This document shows, piece by piece, positions 1-11,100 of a stretch of DNA of 64,000 nucleotides. The stretch spans positions 35,812,509 to 35,876,508 of the forward strand of contig CM032663.1 of assembly GCA_019095985.1 (NCBI GenBank), given 5' to 3'. A program made the position numbers and the translations under genes. The stretch comes from Streblospio benedicti. Its lineage: Eukaryota; Annelida; Polychaeta; Spionida; Spionidae. The stretch's first letter is position 1. The number at the start of each line of letters is the position of its first letter. The notes beneath the pieces are model-generated. The model made no database searches. It saw nothing but the letters and a program-made list of their open reading frames with translations, and was not told the DNA's origin.

Positions 1-1416
1 GATCTCCAGTGAGCCCAGGCGAGTGGCGATGTCGAACACGTCTAAATGGGATGAAAGCTCCAAGGCATGATGACTGTTTTTCTGGTTCTTTTTTTTCAAA
101 TAGTCATTTTCCAATCAGCTCCGCACATCAAGTTTTAGAACCCCCACCCCCCCCCCCAAAAAAAATAAAAATAAAAATAAAATAAAAATAAAAATAAAAA
201 TAGAAATAAAAATTAAGAAAAAAATGTTATAATATTATTACATTTAGAAATAATGTGCTACACGCGTGGGGATTGAATATGGTTTGCGTATACCTTTGAC
301 GTCATCGTCTTTGGTGACGTCACACGGGACAAATGTGACGCTGTCCGCCGCGGTGTACGTGTTCGCCAGCTGATCAGTCGCCTGCTGACCCTCGGCAGCC
401 CGGATGTCAGCAACCACCACCTGCAAACAATGACAGGCTAAGAGAGGCCTCTCTAGGGATTAATTTTTCAAGATTGGATTTTACCTCTCCTGAAACGTGT
501 TTTTGTCTGGTGTCAACCGCAGGGGATTAACAATTTTGTATTGATCGGCTCAGTGGAAGCTGAAATTAGCCCTATTTTATTGTATTCCAGTGCCAGTAGG
601 CACACGTGACCTGTGCACCATGGTAGCCATTGGGAGATGGTATGGGACCTGCGTGCAGAGAAACCTTCAAGAGTCGAAGCTTCTAATAATGGAACTAAAT
701 TCGAATGCTTTCATATTATTCCCTATAATGCATTTGCTAAATCCACGCGTAACTGCCTTATAATTAACACTTTTTATGAAGTAGGCCTTTTCATTAGCCG
801 TAGCTGTAACTGACAAGAGCTGATACAAATCTGTTTAGAGTGCTTCAAATCTAGGTTGAAGGAGGTTGACTTGAAAAAAAGTCTTGTTTATTTTCTTGTG
901 TCATTAATTGCAATTAAGACTACTATTCATACATGTATAGCAAGTCTCAATGGCTCGATGTTGTTTAAATTTCACCTATGATCTACATTGAGTGGGTCTT
1001 TGAACATTCATCGATATGTAGATCAAAGGACCGTTATGTATAAAATCTGTAATTTGCTTGCTAGAGAGATGTGAGAGAGGGTTGATATATGAAAAGTAAT
1101 TTGGTTATAACTTTAGTCATTGACAATGTTAAGCTCTAGTTTTATCATGAAACAATCACTTTACTCCTGACGAACTTTGAACATAATATGTAGATCTATG
1201 CATATTTCCTGTCTCTATATCTATTACGATTAACGAGGCAGAAAGTGATAAATATACACTATAATCATTCTAATGAGAAACACCACTTTATAAATAATTA
1301 AAGATATTTTAAAAGCAATTTACCTTTGCATTGTGTCTCAATAACGTTTCCACATAGTCCTTCCCTATTCCTCGTGCCCCACCAAATACAATAGCTATCT
1401 TTCCCTCGCATTTCAT
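1..1416 (-). CDS. Short-chain dehydrogenase/reductase (SDR), 5' exons, partial
   Basis: Three minus-strand exons join in frame: 1416-1324 (ATG start, 31 codons), 420-294 and 41 to the window edge. All borders are GT/AG and the phases agree (0, then 1). The first exon encodes the Rossmann start with the nucleotide-binding glycine loop GGARGIGK preceded by hydrophobic IAIVF. The second gives VVVADIR, the second beta strand ending in an acidic residue that usually favours NAD, and later CDVT, the adenine-pocket Asp motif. The third runs DVFDIATRLGSLEI, the helix before the expected NNAG motif, which lies outside the window. Classical SDRs of about 250-270 residues, such as 15-hydroxyprostaglandin dehydrogenase, share this layout and act as soluble NAD(P)-dependent oxidoreductases. 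The first residue of the TGxxxGxG loop is Gly instead of Thr. The substrate cannot be told; the subfamily is inference. Confidence 0.85.
139..246. repeat. C-run and A-rich low-complexity tract
   Basis: A run of C broken by one A passes into irregular AAAAT-type repeats. It lies in intron 2 of the dehydrogenase gene, between exons 2 and 3. It is simple sequence with no coding signal. Confidence 0.8.
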
Positions 1417-1789
1417 GATTGTGTGTGTGTTTGTTTTTTAACAAATAACAGTGTTAGTACTTCAACCTCATATGCAATACTATGTAGGCTGCTTGTTGAT
1501 AGCAGATGGCGAATATTGACCTCTTCCAGTGTTTGTAAACACGAGTAAAAAAAAGGCAACTGACGGGAGATGCGCGCTCAAGTTGGACTCATGCTATTGA
1601 GCACGTGGCGAGATACGCCTTATTTTTGTACTGTGCACTGCTGAAATCGACCAAGAAACTGCAGGTCTCTTTTTAGTACTCACGTTTGACATATCATCGT
1701 CAAATCAAATCAAATGGTATTAGTCCGGCAGATGACATGGGATACCCGGAAGTGCGAGTTAAAGTTTTTTTTCTCTGCTGATTATTCAT

Positions 1790-2073
1790 GGTTAGGACCC
1801 CTATAATGATATTCAGGTGGAGCATTTTTCATAAAAATGGAAAATCCAATATGGCCGTCATCTCACTATACTATATTCAATATTCATAAAAGTGGCATTT
1901 CTCCTTTAATATTCAACATAGAAACCTAATTTTAGTATCCAATGATATGTTTCTGACATCAAGAAATCCATTTTCAGCTCTTAAGAAGAGGTAACTACTC
2001 AGTAAGTTACCTAAAATCCAATATGGCCGTCATCTTGTTATATAATATTCATAAAAGTGACATATCTCCTTTA
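1790..2073. repeat. Satellite-like repeat, left part
   Basis: A unit of about 165 bp recurs, recognisable by the words CCAATATGGCCGTCATC, ATTCATAAAAGTGGCAT, CATAGAAACCT and GAAATCCATTTTCAGC. About one and a half units lie here. The array resumes at 5435 after the foldback element, so the element split a pre-existing array. Confidence 0.75.
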
Positions 2074-5000
2074 TAGTCCGCGGGCTCCGTATACCCCTAC
2101 TACCCCCCCCCCTGTAGGAGTTTTCGTAAACATGTTTTTTTGTAGTTTAGATACTACTCTATAGGGAAAATGATGTTTGCCCAAAATATTTGATGGCGAA
2201 ATATATTTTTCAGGGTCAAACAGGGGTCATCGGGTCAAAATTTCATAAAATTGCATTTATCTCGATTAATAACAAATTTAGAGTAAAAACTTGTATTGAC
2301 CTTAGATAGGAACATGTGTATGTGGAATCCAAATAAAACATCATATTTGACTTTTGACCTCTCCTACAAGGTCAAACAGGGGTCACCGTGGTCAAAATTT
2401 CATAAAATTGCATTTATCTCGATTAATAACAATTTTAGAGTAACAACTTGTATTGACTTTAGATAGGAACATGTGTATATGGAATCCAAATTAAACATCA
2501 CATTTGACCTTTGACCTCTCCATCAAGGTTACATTAGTAGGTCAATTTCAGGAATTTTGTTCATTTTTGAGTTTACGAAAGAAATGAGCAGCTTTGAATA
2601 TTTTATTTGTTAATAATCCATGATAAATTAGTTTTATTGATATTAGCATTTGTATTCTAGATTGGGATTACTTTTATGTTTTATTTTGATTAATACCTTA
2701 TTAACTAATTATGCAAAACTATACGGACTGAATTAATATGATGGTAAATGCCATGGATATCTCAGAGAATGCTACAGCAAATTCTCAAATCTCAAATATT
2801 TTAAAGCAACTAAAAGGAAATCACATTAAGATCCAGAGGTTGAACTAAGAAAATGATGATAAACCATTTTGGACCAAAGTTAATTTATTAGCCACCCAAC
2901 CATAGGAGTTAGCTTGTCCACTCTGATCATATTCATAAAGAGAAGCCATTGAAACTGCCTTTGAATATGTTTCATCAGATTACAGAAAACTTGAAGATGT
3001 TGGATTTTTAGTAAATGGTACCGTAATAGATTAATCTTGACCTACTAAGGTTCCTGCGCAGCCTGTGTACTTGTACTGTAATTACAAGTACTTAAATATT
3101 TGCAAAAGGATTTTTATATCATTTATGAAGTTAGTAAATCACTTACATTATTTATGTTAATGCACAACGTTGATCATTTGTAAAAAGATCACTTGAGTAA
3201 TAGTGATGGACATTTCTGTTTTGCCTTGAACACATTCTTTCTATGACTGGGAACTAGAATAGAATATGTAGATATATTGAAATTAACTGGCTAGATGTAA
3301 GTATTGACATCAGAGGATTATTTCTCCAAGTTTATAGGACTATATCACATAGCCTCTACCAGGACTTAAACCCTCGACCATTACCACTGTGGCACCTATT
3401 CACAAAGCACGTAAGGCAGACCACCCGGGTCGGTCAGGATGTCCGAGTGGTCCACTGCGGCAGTTATACCTGTCTTAAGTGGTTGGTGAATAGGAGCCTC
3501 AGTACAGTGGTAGTGTGTACTCAGGTGATACGGCTGTCAAACTCATTTAATAAACATTTCTAGTATCAAGCAGGACGTGCATTTTCTTTATTTGCGGTAC
3601 AATTCAATAAAGATCCAACATCCTCAAGTTTTCTGTAATCTAATGGAGCATATTCAAAGGCAGTTCAAATGGCTTCTTTTTTGAATATGATCGGAGTTGA
3701 CCAGCTCACTTCTATGATCTGGTAGCCAGAACTTTAACTGTGGTCAGAAATGGTTTATCATCTTTTTCTTTAGCTTGTCTGTCTTGTTACCTCTATACAT
3801 ATACACAGATGGAGTTTTTCCTGCATATATGACAGATCCTTTTCACAAAGAATAATCATACAGTCTACTTTTGCTTCAATGATTATGGTTCTTGCAATAT
3901 ATTCAGCTATGACATCATAACATTATGAGCTATTTATTATTACTATGAGCTTCTATCTTCTTTTGCCTTATAGCTTCTTGCATACTTGTCGCTAAATATT
4001 TATGTGCGCTTCTACATTCATCATGGTATTTAGCTTCTCTTACCTTCAAATCTACATCTATCACTTAACACAGCATCCTTTCATAACTTCGTCTCTCTGA
4101 ACCCTCTTTTAAGGTCTTCCCTGCAGTTTCTGTTTTACATGTCCAACTTTCAGCAAAAAAAAATTGCCAGGAAGAATAAATTCTGGAGTATTTTCACAAA
4201 TAAACAGAAATCACAAGTGAATGTTATTGATAAATTTGATTTTTTTCTTTATTAATAGTTCAACCTCTGGATCTTGATCTGATTTTCATTTTATTGCTTT
4301 TAAATATTTGAGATTTGTGAATTTGCTGTAGCATTCTTTGTGATAACCATAGCATTTACTACCAAATTCAGTTGGTACACTTTTGCAAATTTCATCATAA
4401 TGTTGTTTTAGATCCTTTAAACTTTGTCTCACTTCAATCATTTCTTAATTTTCCCCAACTTGAATCTGCTAAATCATCTATTTTGACAGATTGCATACTT
4501 CTAAAAAGTATGATGCATGATTTTACAATGCCCTTTTCCCTTGTTTTGAATTGCTTATTAGATTTAATTTTCACTGAATTTTCCATGATTTAGCAATGAC
4601 CATTGTATTATGAAGATGTATTGAATTTTTGCTTCTTTTTGTAAGTTACACATTTTTTAATCCAATGTCCAATCAAATAATACTAAAACATAACAAAATT
4701 TGAGAAAATACACTTTATCAAGATATCAATGATGCTGATGCTGCCTCAAATTCTACCATTAAAAGTTAAACCCATTGATATATTAAACTATTTAGTAAAA
4801 TATTGATTAAAATATAACATAATGTAATTCCAATCTAGGATACAAATGCTTATATCAATAATAACTAATTTATCATGGATTATTAACAAATAAAATATTC
4901 AAAGCTGATCATTTTTTTCATAAACGCAAAAATGAACAAAATTTCTGAAATTGACCTACTAGAGTAACCTTGATGGAGAGGTCAAAGGTCAAATATGATG

Positions 5001-5434
5001 TTTTATATGGATTCCATATACACATCTAAGGTCAATACAAGTTTTTACTCTAAATTTGTTATTAATCGAGAGAAATGCAATTTTATGAAAAATTTTAACC
5101 ACAATGACCCCTATTTGACCTTGAAGGAGAGGTCGAAGGTCAAATCTGATGTTTTATTTGAATTCCACATACACATGTTCCTATCTAAGGTCAATACAAG
5201 TTTTTACTCTAAATTTGTTATTAATCGAGATAAATGCAATTTTATGAAATTTTGACCCAATGATCCCTGTTTGACCCCGAAAAATATGTTTCGCCATCAA
5301 ATATTTTGGGCAAACATCATTTTCCCTATAGAGTAGTATCTAAGGTATAAAGTATCTAAGGTACAAAAAAATATGTTTGCCAAAACTCCTACGGGGGGGT
5401 GGTGGGAGTGTTTCCATACGGAGCCCGCGGACTA
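2074..5434. mobile_element. Non-autonomous foldback DNA element with long terminal inverted repeats (TTA target duplication)
   Basis: The ends are exact inverted copies: the left end starts TAGTCCGCGGGCTCCGTAT and the right end is its reverse complement. The copied trinucleotide TTA flanks both sides (2071-2073 and 5435-5437), and an unoccupied unit of the same satellite near 1905 shows a single TTA at this point. Inverted similarity continues inward with gaps: roughly 2074-2850 pairs with 4258-5434, and 2860-3020 pairs with 3595-3785, leaving a loop near 3020-3595. Within each arm a tract of about 150 bp (words ATTTATCTCGATTAATAACA and GACCTCTCC) is repeated directly. No open frame resembling a transposase is present, so movement would need an enzyme supplied elsewhere. 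The 3-bp TTA duplication fits PIF/Harbinger-type integration, but other families making 3-bp duplications are not excluded. Family assignment is inference; ends and target site are seen directly. Confidence 0.8.
3360..3535. repeat. Internal palindrome in the loop of the foldback element
   Basis: A segment around 3365-3420 (CATTACCACTGTGGCACC, CTATTCACAAAGC, TAAGGCAGA) reappears inverted around 3465-3515 (CTGTCTTAAGTGGTTGGTGAATAGG, CAGTGGTAGTG as separate words). It forms an imperfect hairpin of its own inside the larger element. Some words resemble tRNA promoter boxes, but no tRNA fold is supported. Confidence 0.5.
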
Positions 5435-5735
5435 TTAATATTCAACATAGAAACCTATTTTTGGTGTCAAATAATATGTTTCTGACACCAGGAAATCCAT
5501 ATTCAGCACTTACGACGAAGAACCTACTCTGTAAGTTACATAAAATCCAATATGGCCGCCATCTCGCTATAATATATTCAGAAAAGTGGCATATCTCCTT
5601 TATTAATCGACATAGAAACCTGATTTTAGTATCAAATAATATGTTTCTGACATCAAGAAATCCATTTTCAGCATTTTCAGTTTAAGATGAGGTAACTACT
5701 CAGTAGTTTACCCAAAATTCAATAATTAATAATCA
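5435..5735. repeat. Satellite-like repeat, right part
   Basis: About two more ~165-bp units follow the foldback element, with the same marker words as at 1790-2073. The boundary starts with the duplicated TTA. Confidence 0.75.
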
Positions 5736-7335
5736 GCATTGAAACGTAAGTAATGTGTTTGCATCTGACAATCGGTAGAAGTAGCTGTTGATCATTATAA
5801 TGTCTGCTTCTTCATGTGTTTTATCCATATCAAGCCAATCCAAAACAACACGATTATTGACCTCAAGTGGAGTTTATGATGTTCCTGTGATGACTATTGC
5901 TTTACTTTTCAAGCAAGTAAACTTTATGTAATAACACGCCGCGCCCATGCCGCTACGTCGCCAGTGGTTTTGTGCAAAAAGTCACTGGTACCTCGTCGGC
6001 ATAATTTGCACCGCTGAGGTGTCCACAAGAACACCGTGTGTGCCGGAGCATTGTTTTTCCCATGTTAAAATCGTATTTTTCATGGTGCAGCCAATGCAGC
6101 TGTGGTAACATTTCAACACCGCAACAGCCTCGTATCATACCGCAGCGCAAATACAAGGACACCACAACAGTGTGATTGGCTTCTGCGGCATATCTCGATG
6201 CACTGGGACGCCGTAGCGGCACACAGGGACATGTTTGCAGGCTGCAAGCAGTGTAATTTGTCAAGAATGGTACCGCCGGGAGCTATAATCCGTGGGGACG
6301 GGGGTATGGAAAAAGTGCCCAAATCCTGGAGCAGTATATGTTCGCGGCGTCAATTTTTTATCATCCAGGAAATTCTTAGCTTCTACCCCCTGGTACCGCG
6401 TACCGCAAGGCGACGCTGCGGTATGATTTCTTGGTGTAATGTAGGGGTTATGCGCTTGGTAAAACTAATAAGGGCGATGGTCTAAAACAGAGAAAAAACA
6501 TAGTGGCCTTATTGGGCTACCCTACATACATGTACAGTGCAGCTCAAGTTAAGAGGCAATAATCCCCACAAACTAGTTTCACTTATCATATTATTTATTA
6601 TTATTTTATAAAACGTAAATGTTAGAACTTTTATATATTGTCTACGTTGACTCCTGTAACCATATTATTGTTTTTAGATATAGAAGCTATTATTTTGTAC
6701 TCATTACCATACTATTTCATCTAGTTATAGCACCTAATATTTCGTCAAATCTGATGAAGCTACTAGATATATGTACGTGTATTTAAAGCATATTTTAGTT
6801 AACCTTCGAGTAGACCTATATACGTGCATGCCACATCCTCATATGCTATTGTATTTACATATAACACACAGCAGTCTCTGCCTTTAGCTCCATTGTCACG
6901 CAATACGTCGTCCAACAGAGCATTTCTCTCTCCTATACATATCAAATGCCCATGGGCAGTTTGAACCCAGGGGGAGGGTGCAATATACTAGTATGACACA
7001 ATGGCAACAGTCCATCTGGTCACAATGCCATGGCTAGAGCAGAATCTAGAGTGAAGAGAGGCAGCGGTCTCTGGAGCGTGGGCTCGGGGAGTCTGCACTA
7101 AATGAATATGGAATAAACAGCTAAACCCAATGCGTCCCTCTTCAATGTCATTTGTAGTTTGTAATACAATCTACAAGGTTTAATGTTCATATTTCAAAGA
7201 ATCCGCATTTCTAGCCCGAATTACATGCATGAGCGGGCTTCTTCAAACGTTTTGGTATGCAGGCGTGAATAGTTCTTTTTTTGTACAAAGTGGTAAACCA
7301 AACACATACTACAATTAAATGCAAATTATACTTAC
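5736..7335. other. No recognised gene; GC-rich patch at 5935-6490
   Basis: Most of this stretch is ordinary AT-rich spacer. The segment 5935-6490 is clearly richer in G and C than its surroundings and is open in several frames on both strands, which is what base composition alone would give. None of these frames shows a known domain, splice-bordered exon structure or signal peptide. I see no function. Confidence 0.5.
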
Positions 7336-8160
7336 AATTTTATTTCCAAGCAACTTATTTACATAAATTGTTACAATGCAATTAAGGTAGATGACAGTTC
7401 TCGTTCAGAATAACCAGCAGCTAGCAACGTCCAGATCAGTGAGTAGATGATTCTTTGCCAGAAAACAGCTAGTGTACACAATACAAGATTAACTATGGTG
7501 GTATGGTGGTACTCACGAAAAAATAGATATAGAAAAGAGTTATAATGTACAGCAAACCAGTAAAAGAATATTTTTTGTGTTTGTTTGGAATACTATAAAG
7601 GATCTTATGATGTTATATCGAAATAATGATTGATAATGATCAAATCACAAGCTTTACCCTACATTTGTCTTTAGGTTGTATGTTTAAAATTGTGAAAGTA
7701 CATGTAGAAAGTAGATTAGAATCATTTTTGAATAGAGAGTCTTTTATGTCTCTTATACCATTGTTATTTCACAAATTTGCATGGTTTCCTTAGGAGTCAC
7801 GATGATCACTATTTGGTCACATGGATCTATATTCAGCTGGCAAACACACTTGAAGAGGCACAACTGTCCACCACGCCAGTCGTATTGCGTGCTGACGCTA
7901 CACCGCCTGAACGTGTTGAACCCAGCTCCCACACCAGTGATGTCATCCATCACATAGATGTTGGTGGTGTGCATGTCATCGGAACAGATCAGGTTTTTGC
8001 CATGCACCTGGCGAAAGTAAAAACATCTTTGGCAAAAATAAGTTTATGCACTGTATATCAAGGTGTTTTTGTAAAATTCACGAAAATTAAGCTATATACA
8101 TATATTAGCTTTCCCCGGCCACGCGTTGCAGTGGCACACTATAGCTTTTGACATGGTATC
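7220..8160. repeat. Repeat unit R1, containing the functional last exon of the lectin gene
   Basis: This is the reference unit of a four-copy family (R1-R4) spread over 7.2-11.8 kb. Shared words include GATGACAGTTCTCGTTCAGA, AAAACAGCTAGTGTAC, GGTGGTATGGTGGTAC and TTGCATGGTTTCCTTA. Only this unit keeps the last lectin exon open. Confidence 0.6.
7339..7344 (-). promoter_or_regulatory. Candidate polyadenylation signal for the PAN/CTLD gene
   Basis: AATAAA reads on the minus strand here, about 410 nt after the stop codon of the lectin gene at 7753. Position and orientation fit a 3' end signal. AT-rich DNA gives such hexamers by chance, so this is a candidate only. Confidence 0.35.
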
Positions 8161-11100
8161 CTCTAATTTTCTTCCATCGGATATTCAGAAAAATTTGTAT
8201 TTTTATCAGAGTGTAATACATATGTAGATCTATATGTGATCATATAAGTAGAGATGTTAACAATGCAATATCAAGGTGGTCAACCAATTACTACTCAAAG
8301 GGAATATAACTACTCAAAGGGAATCACTTGGTACTCAAAGGGAATGGAAATGGCAGAAACTAGATCACAAAATATTATATGACCAATTTTTTTGCAAGTT
8401 TGCGCAAAGAAAAGGTAAGTTGAAATAGCCTATCGAGCAACTAAATTAGTTTATTTTTACAAGAACAACATATCTAGATAATACAATACTATGCAAAGCT
8501 GTAATTTTAGATGTTTTAATAGATCTTCAATTCACTTAGAATGTTGCAAATATCATTATGGCAAGTAATTATACCAGAGAATGCAGAAAATTGTAGAAAT
8601 AACAAGATCTAAGGCGTTTAGGTACCCAAGGGAATCACACAAAGAAACCCAAAATTGGGACTAACCATTCAAAGGAATCTTTCTCAGTTTTACAAGAAGT
8701 TTTTACCTGAATAATACCCAAGCCCCGATTATGCAGACTATACGCAAGCAGTCTGTAGGCAGGTGTGAACTCAACTCAGAAAACCAAACACTCCATTTCA
8801 GCAAAAATTATCGATGAATTTTATTTCCAGTACGGTGATCCCGAACGAATGTAGATGACAGTTCTCGTTCAGATAAGCACGTCACAATTTTATAAAGTGA
8901 GTAAATGGGTAACCTGAAAACAGCTAGTGTACTAATTATGGATAACTATGGTGGTATGGTGGTACTTCGAAATAGATATAGGAGAGTTATAATTACACAA
9001 ACCAAAACAATGATTTTTCTATTTCTCAAAGTTTAAATAGAAATGTGATATCACATTTAACAGTTTAATGAGGATACAAGCTGTCATTTTATCCCACTGA
9101 ACGTTCAAGCCACTTGAAATCATGTAGGTCTGTCTGCGAATATACGTTTATCAAAACGGGAATAGTTCAATGTTTCAAGGTTGCATGGTTTCCTTATAAA
9201 ACTGCACTATTTGGTCGCTGGACCTATATAAAAGCTAATACTGAAACCGGTTTTCATGCATAGGAGCGATTGCGTTTACACCATGAAAACGTGTTCATGT
9301 TTTTTCCCCCACCAAAATATGTCATTAAAAAAATTGTGTTTTTTCGTTTCATCGGAAAAGATGGGATTTTGCCATGCACCTGGCGAGAACGGAGCCCGCT
9401 TTGCAAAAATAAGTTTATGCACACCATGTTTTTTATGATCCGCCATTTTCAAAGAAACACAACATCCATTTTAGTGGCACACACACCAAATGGTATCCTC
9501 TGAAAAATTCAGAAAAGCTTTCATAAGACTGCTTGTCAAACACCTAGATCTATCTGTGATCCGTAGATTTGAATTGCAATATCAATGGTCCCAATTACTA
9601 CTCAAAGTGAATATAATTTTACTCAAAATCACGAATCATGTCCAGTGGCAAAAAGCAGAAACTTAGATCACAAAAAAGAATGACGGACAGATGTTGGATT
9701 TTATCGTTTTATCATTCAACTTTACCAGAACTTGAAATCGATTGTTTTAATAAATTAAAACAGAAGCTGTAATTTGGCCATTGCATCCGAGTATTCAAAA
9801 CTTACGTGTTAGTACGGGTGACCCCGAACGAATGGCGTACATCACGTTCAGATAACTACGTCACACGTACGTTGATAAACGTGGTGGTTGCACCTACTGT
9901 ACTCCGGATAAGTAATTACACGAATAAAAACAATGATGCTTCTATTTCTCAAAGTTTAAATAGAAATGTCAAGGTACATTTAACAGTTTAATGAGGATAC
10001 TAGCTGTCATTATCCCACTGAACGTTGCCACTTGAAATCCCGTGGTCTGTCTGCGAATGTACGTTTATCAACACGGGAATAGTTCAATGTTTAAGGTTGT
10101 GGAGCTTATAAAACTGCGTAATTATTCATGCACATATGTAAAATTTACTACTGAAACCGATTTCATACATAATAGATGATTACTTACATTTCTGAGTGAA
10201 AACGTTTAAAAAATTGGTTGTTTTTTCCCGAGATCGGCAAAATATCTGCGTAGTTGACACCATCATTTATTCGTTTTCAAAGAAACACACGATATACGGA
10301 GCCTATGCAGCTTTCATAAGACTGCTGTCAAACACCTTTTCTGTGATCCGCCATTTGAATTGTCATCAAATATCCATTTTAGAAGACACAAACCAAATAT
10401 CTGTCCGTGTGCTGTGTGAGCATCATTGTACAATTTTGATACTAAATATGAGCTTACGAGGCTGGATTTTGCGGCCTATGTTCCTCTGCTGGTATTCCCA
10501 TAGTGACTAACATTTTATTAAAATCACGAATCATGTCCAGTGAAGTGAACTTGCGCACGTGGACTTACATCAGCCATCATTAACAGCAATGAAAGTGTGA
10601 CAGACAGATGTTATATAGCTCTGTACTTATCATTCAACTTGTGTTTCATTTTTTTTTTTTCTATTGTACAGGAGCGTTTTAAAAAGAAGATGTTAATGGA
10701 GACAGCCACTATTGGCTTATAGTGTCTAGAACTATATAGAGTTCTCTCTATACTACTTGTGTGCGTCCTCATACCAATATTTTCTTTAAACTCTATGACC
10801 ATATTTCGTATTCATTTATCATATTCATTATCATAATAAAGAATCATTCATAATAATTCTTTTTCCTTAAATTTTCTGCACGTGAACAAGACATAATATG
10901 AGGGGTTTGGGTCTTAAGCAACTGCTTATGTATACATATTATATACATATTACCCAACCCCCCGATTGGGTTGGTTAAGACTATACGCATGAAGTCTGTA
11001 GGCTATGAACTCAACTCAGAATTCAGCACGATTTTCAGCACGATTTTCAGCAAAATGCACCGGATGACCCCGTGTTAGTACGGGTGACCCCGAACGAATG

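Noticed and set aside
3340-3530. tRNA-like words (AGTGGTAGTG, GGGTTTAAGTCC on the opposite strand)
   Set aside because: They belong to a palindrome within the foldback element and do not form a tRNA cloverleaf.
6102-6485. Open frame in the GC-rich patch
   Set aside because: Several frames on both strands are open because of composition, and no family or exon structure is recognisable.
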